In this document: positions 63,442 to 64,000 of the stretch, piece by piece | Numbering within the stretch: position 1 is the stretch's first letter | Layout of the letters: each line of letters starts with the position of its first letter | From: Prostheceraeus crozeri | Lineage: Eukaryota; Platyhelminthes; Polycladida; Euryleptidae | Assembly (NCBI GenBank): GCA_907163375.1 | Contig: CAJQUW010017018.1 | Location: 248,001-312,000 of the forward strand | Length of the DNA stretch: 64,000 bases | Direction of reading: 5' to 3' | Notes under the pieces: generated by a model | What the model saw: the letters and a program-made list of their open reading frames with translations, nothing else | The model's database searches: none | What the model was told of the DNA's origin: nothing | Position numbers and translations under genes: made by a program

Positions 63442-64000
63442 GCTAGGCATTTGTGCATTTGTTCTTTCCGTTGTTCTGCATTGACTTCTGCATTTTACTC
63501 TGGTGGTAGCGTTCGAAATATTATCAAAGTGCACCATTTCATAACAAAATAATTCGTATTGTTGCGCGACATTTCGGACGTCAACGGTCGGTCCATTTGC
63601 AAGGTCACAGTGGACAAATATTGCAGATGAGATTTAAATGAAAATCTCTGATAGATATGTGCGATGATGCGACAATGGATATGCGACAAAGATTATGGAC
63701 ATCTTAACAAGTCAAAACCCTCACGCCATGTAAATAGAAAATCATACATCAAGAAATCTCTTGCTTTCCTTGATTATAGCACATTTAGGTGTCGAGTCAG
63801 TCATTTGTCTCTGATATTTATGTACACGTTGTCTCTGATAACAATAGCCGATAATGATCATGGACGCATTATACACAAAAACTGCAACATACATTAAGAA
63901 AGAAAAAAATCACATTTCAAGATATCTCTTGAGTCCTTAATCTGCAGCTGAATTAGGTATCGAACTAGTCGTTTATCTCTGCGATCTTTTAGTAGGGCAT
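63442..64000. other. Right flank, no gene seen
   Basis: Beyond the right inverted repeat the sequence has short open frames only. Two degenerate similar phrases (catacatcaagaaatctctt near 63745 and acatttcaagatatctcttg near 63910), each followed by ...tcatttgtctctg / cgtttatctctg, suggest a diverged duplication of about 165 bp. Confidence 0.4.

Noticed and set aside
47177-63447. Target site duplication for element B (CATAGT versus GCTAGG)
   Set aside because: Only three of six bases agree; the ends may be a few bases off or the flank has changed.

Overview
The window is metazoan genomic DNA, probably from an aquatic invertebrate. It is AT-rich and intron-bearing, with little host coding sequence. 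The only host gene recognised is a decayed animal-type alpha-amylase: two exons on the minus strand at 8091-10910. Everything else that codes belongs to mobile or virus-like elements. Bacterial features such as operons, ribosome binding sites and tRNAs were not seen. I cannot name the species.

Layout. 1-4000: non-coding, with a perfect foldback (552-604) and a motif recurring at roughly 176-bp spacing (2006-3262). About 4030-6330 (-): a 5'-truncated, frameshifted LINE with linker, reverse transcriptase, zinc finger and C-terminal parts. 6340-8090: non-coding. 8091-10910 (-): amylase remnant. 11500-12940 (+): a Penelope-like/LINE-like reverse transcriptase. 13425-38006 (+): a BEL/Pao LTR-retrotransposon remnant split by a 22.1-kb Polinton (element A, 14279-36352) with 656-bp terminal inverted repeats and a 6-bp target duplication matching at 5 of 6 bases. 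38010-47180: non-coding with small repeats. 47183-63441: a second Polinton-class element (element B, about 16.3 kb) of a clearly different lineage, richer in A+T. 63442-64000: flank.

Element A carries the Polinton core: protein-primed DNA polymerase B, chromodomain integrase, adenain-like protease, FtsK/HerA-type packaging ATPase, double-jelly-roll major capsid protein and minor virion proteins, including two paralogous minor-capsid-type genes. Around this core is an unusual accessory set: a single-lobe TBP-like protein, two PC4-like proteins, two small RING-like proteins of identical cysteine spacing and a DEDDh exonuclease-like protein. The TBP-like and PC4-like genes together suggest an element-encoded transcription module. 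I consider this the best candidate for something undescribed in the window.

Element B carries polymerase B, an integrase preceded by a parvovirus-type phospholipase A2 domain, adenain-like protease, two different P-loop ATPases, major capsid and penton-like proteins, zinc-finger and coiled-coil proteins, and terminal membrane-protein genes. Many of its genes begin in a shared TTAAAAA(A)TG context. Repeated hairpin-forming units lie between gene blocks.

Both Polintons have very similar inverted repeats (by eye about 99 percent in A), so both insertions look recent even though some genes are broken. They and the BEL/Pao copy are treated here as fossils. Domain calls rest on motif recognition by eye; no database search was run.
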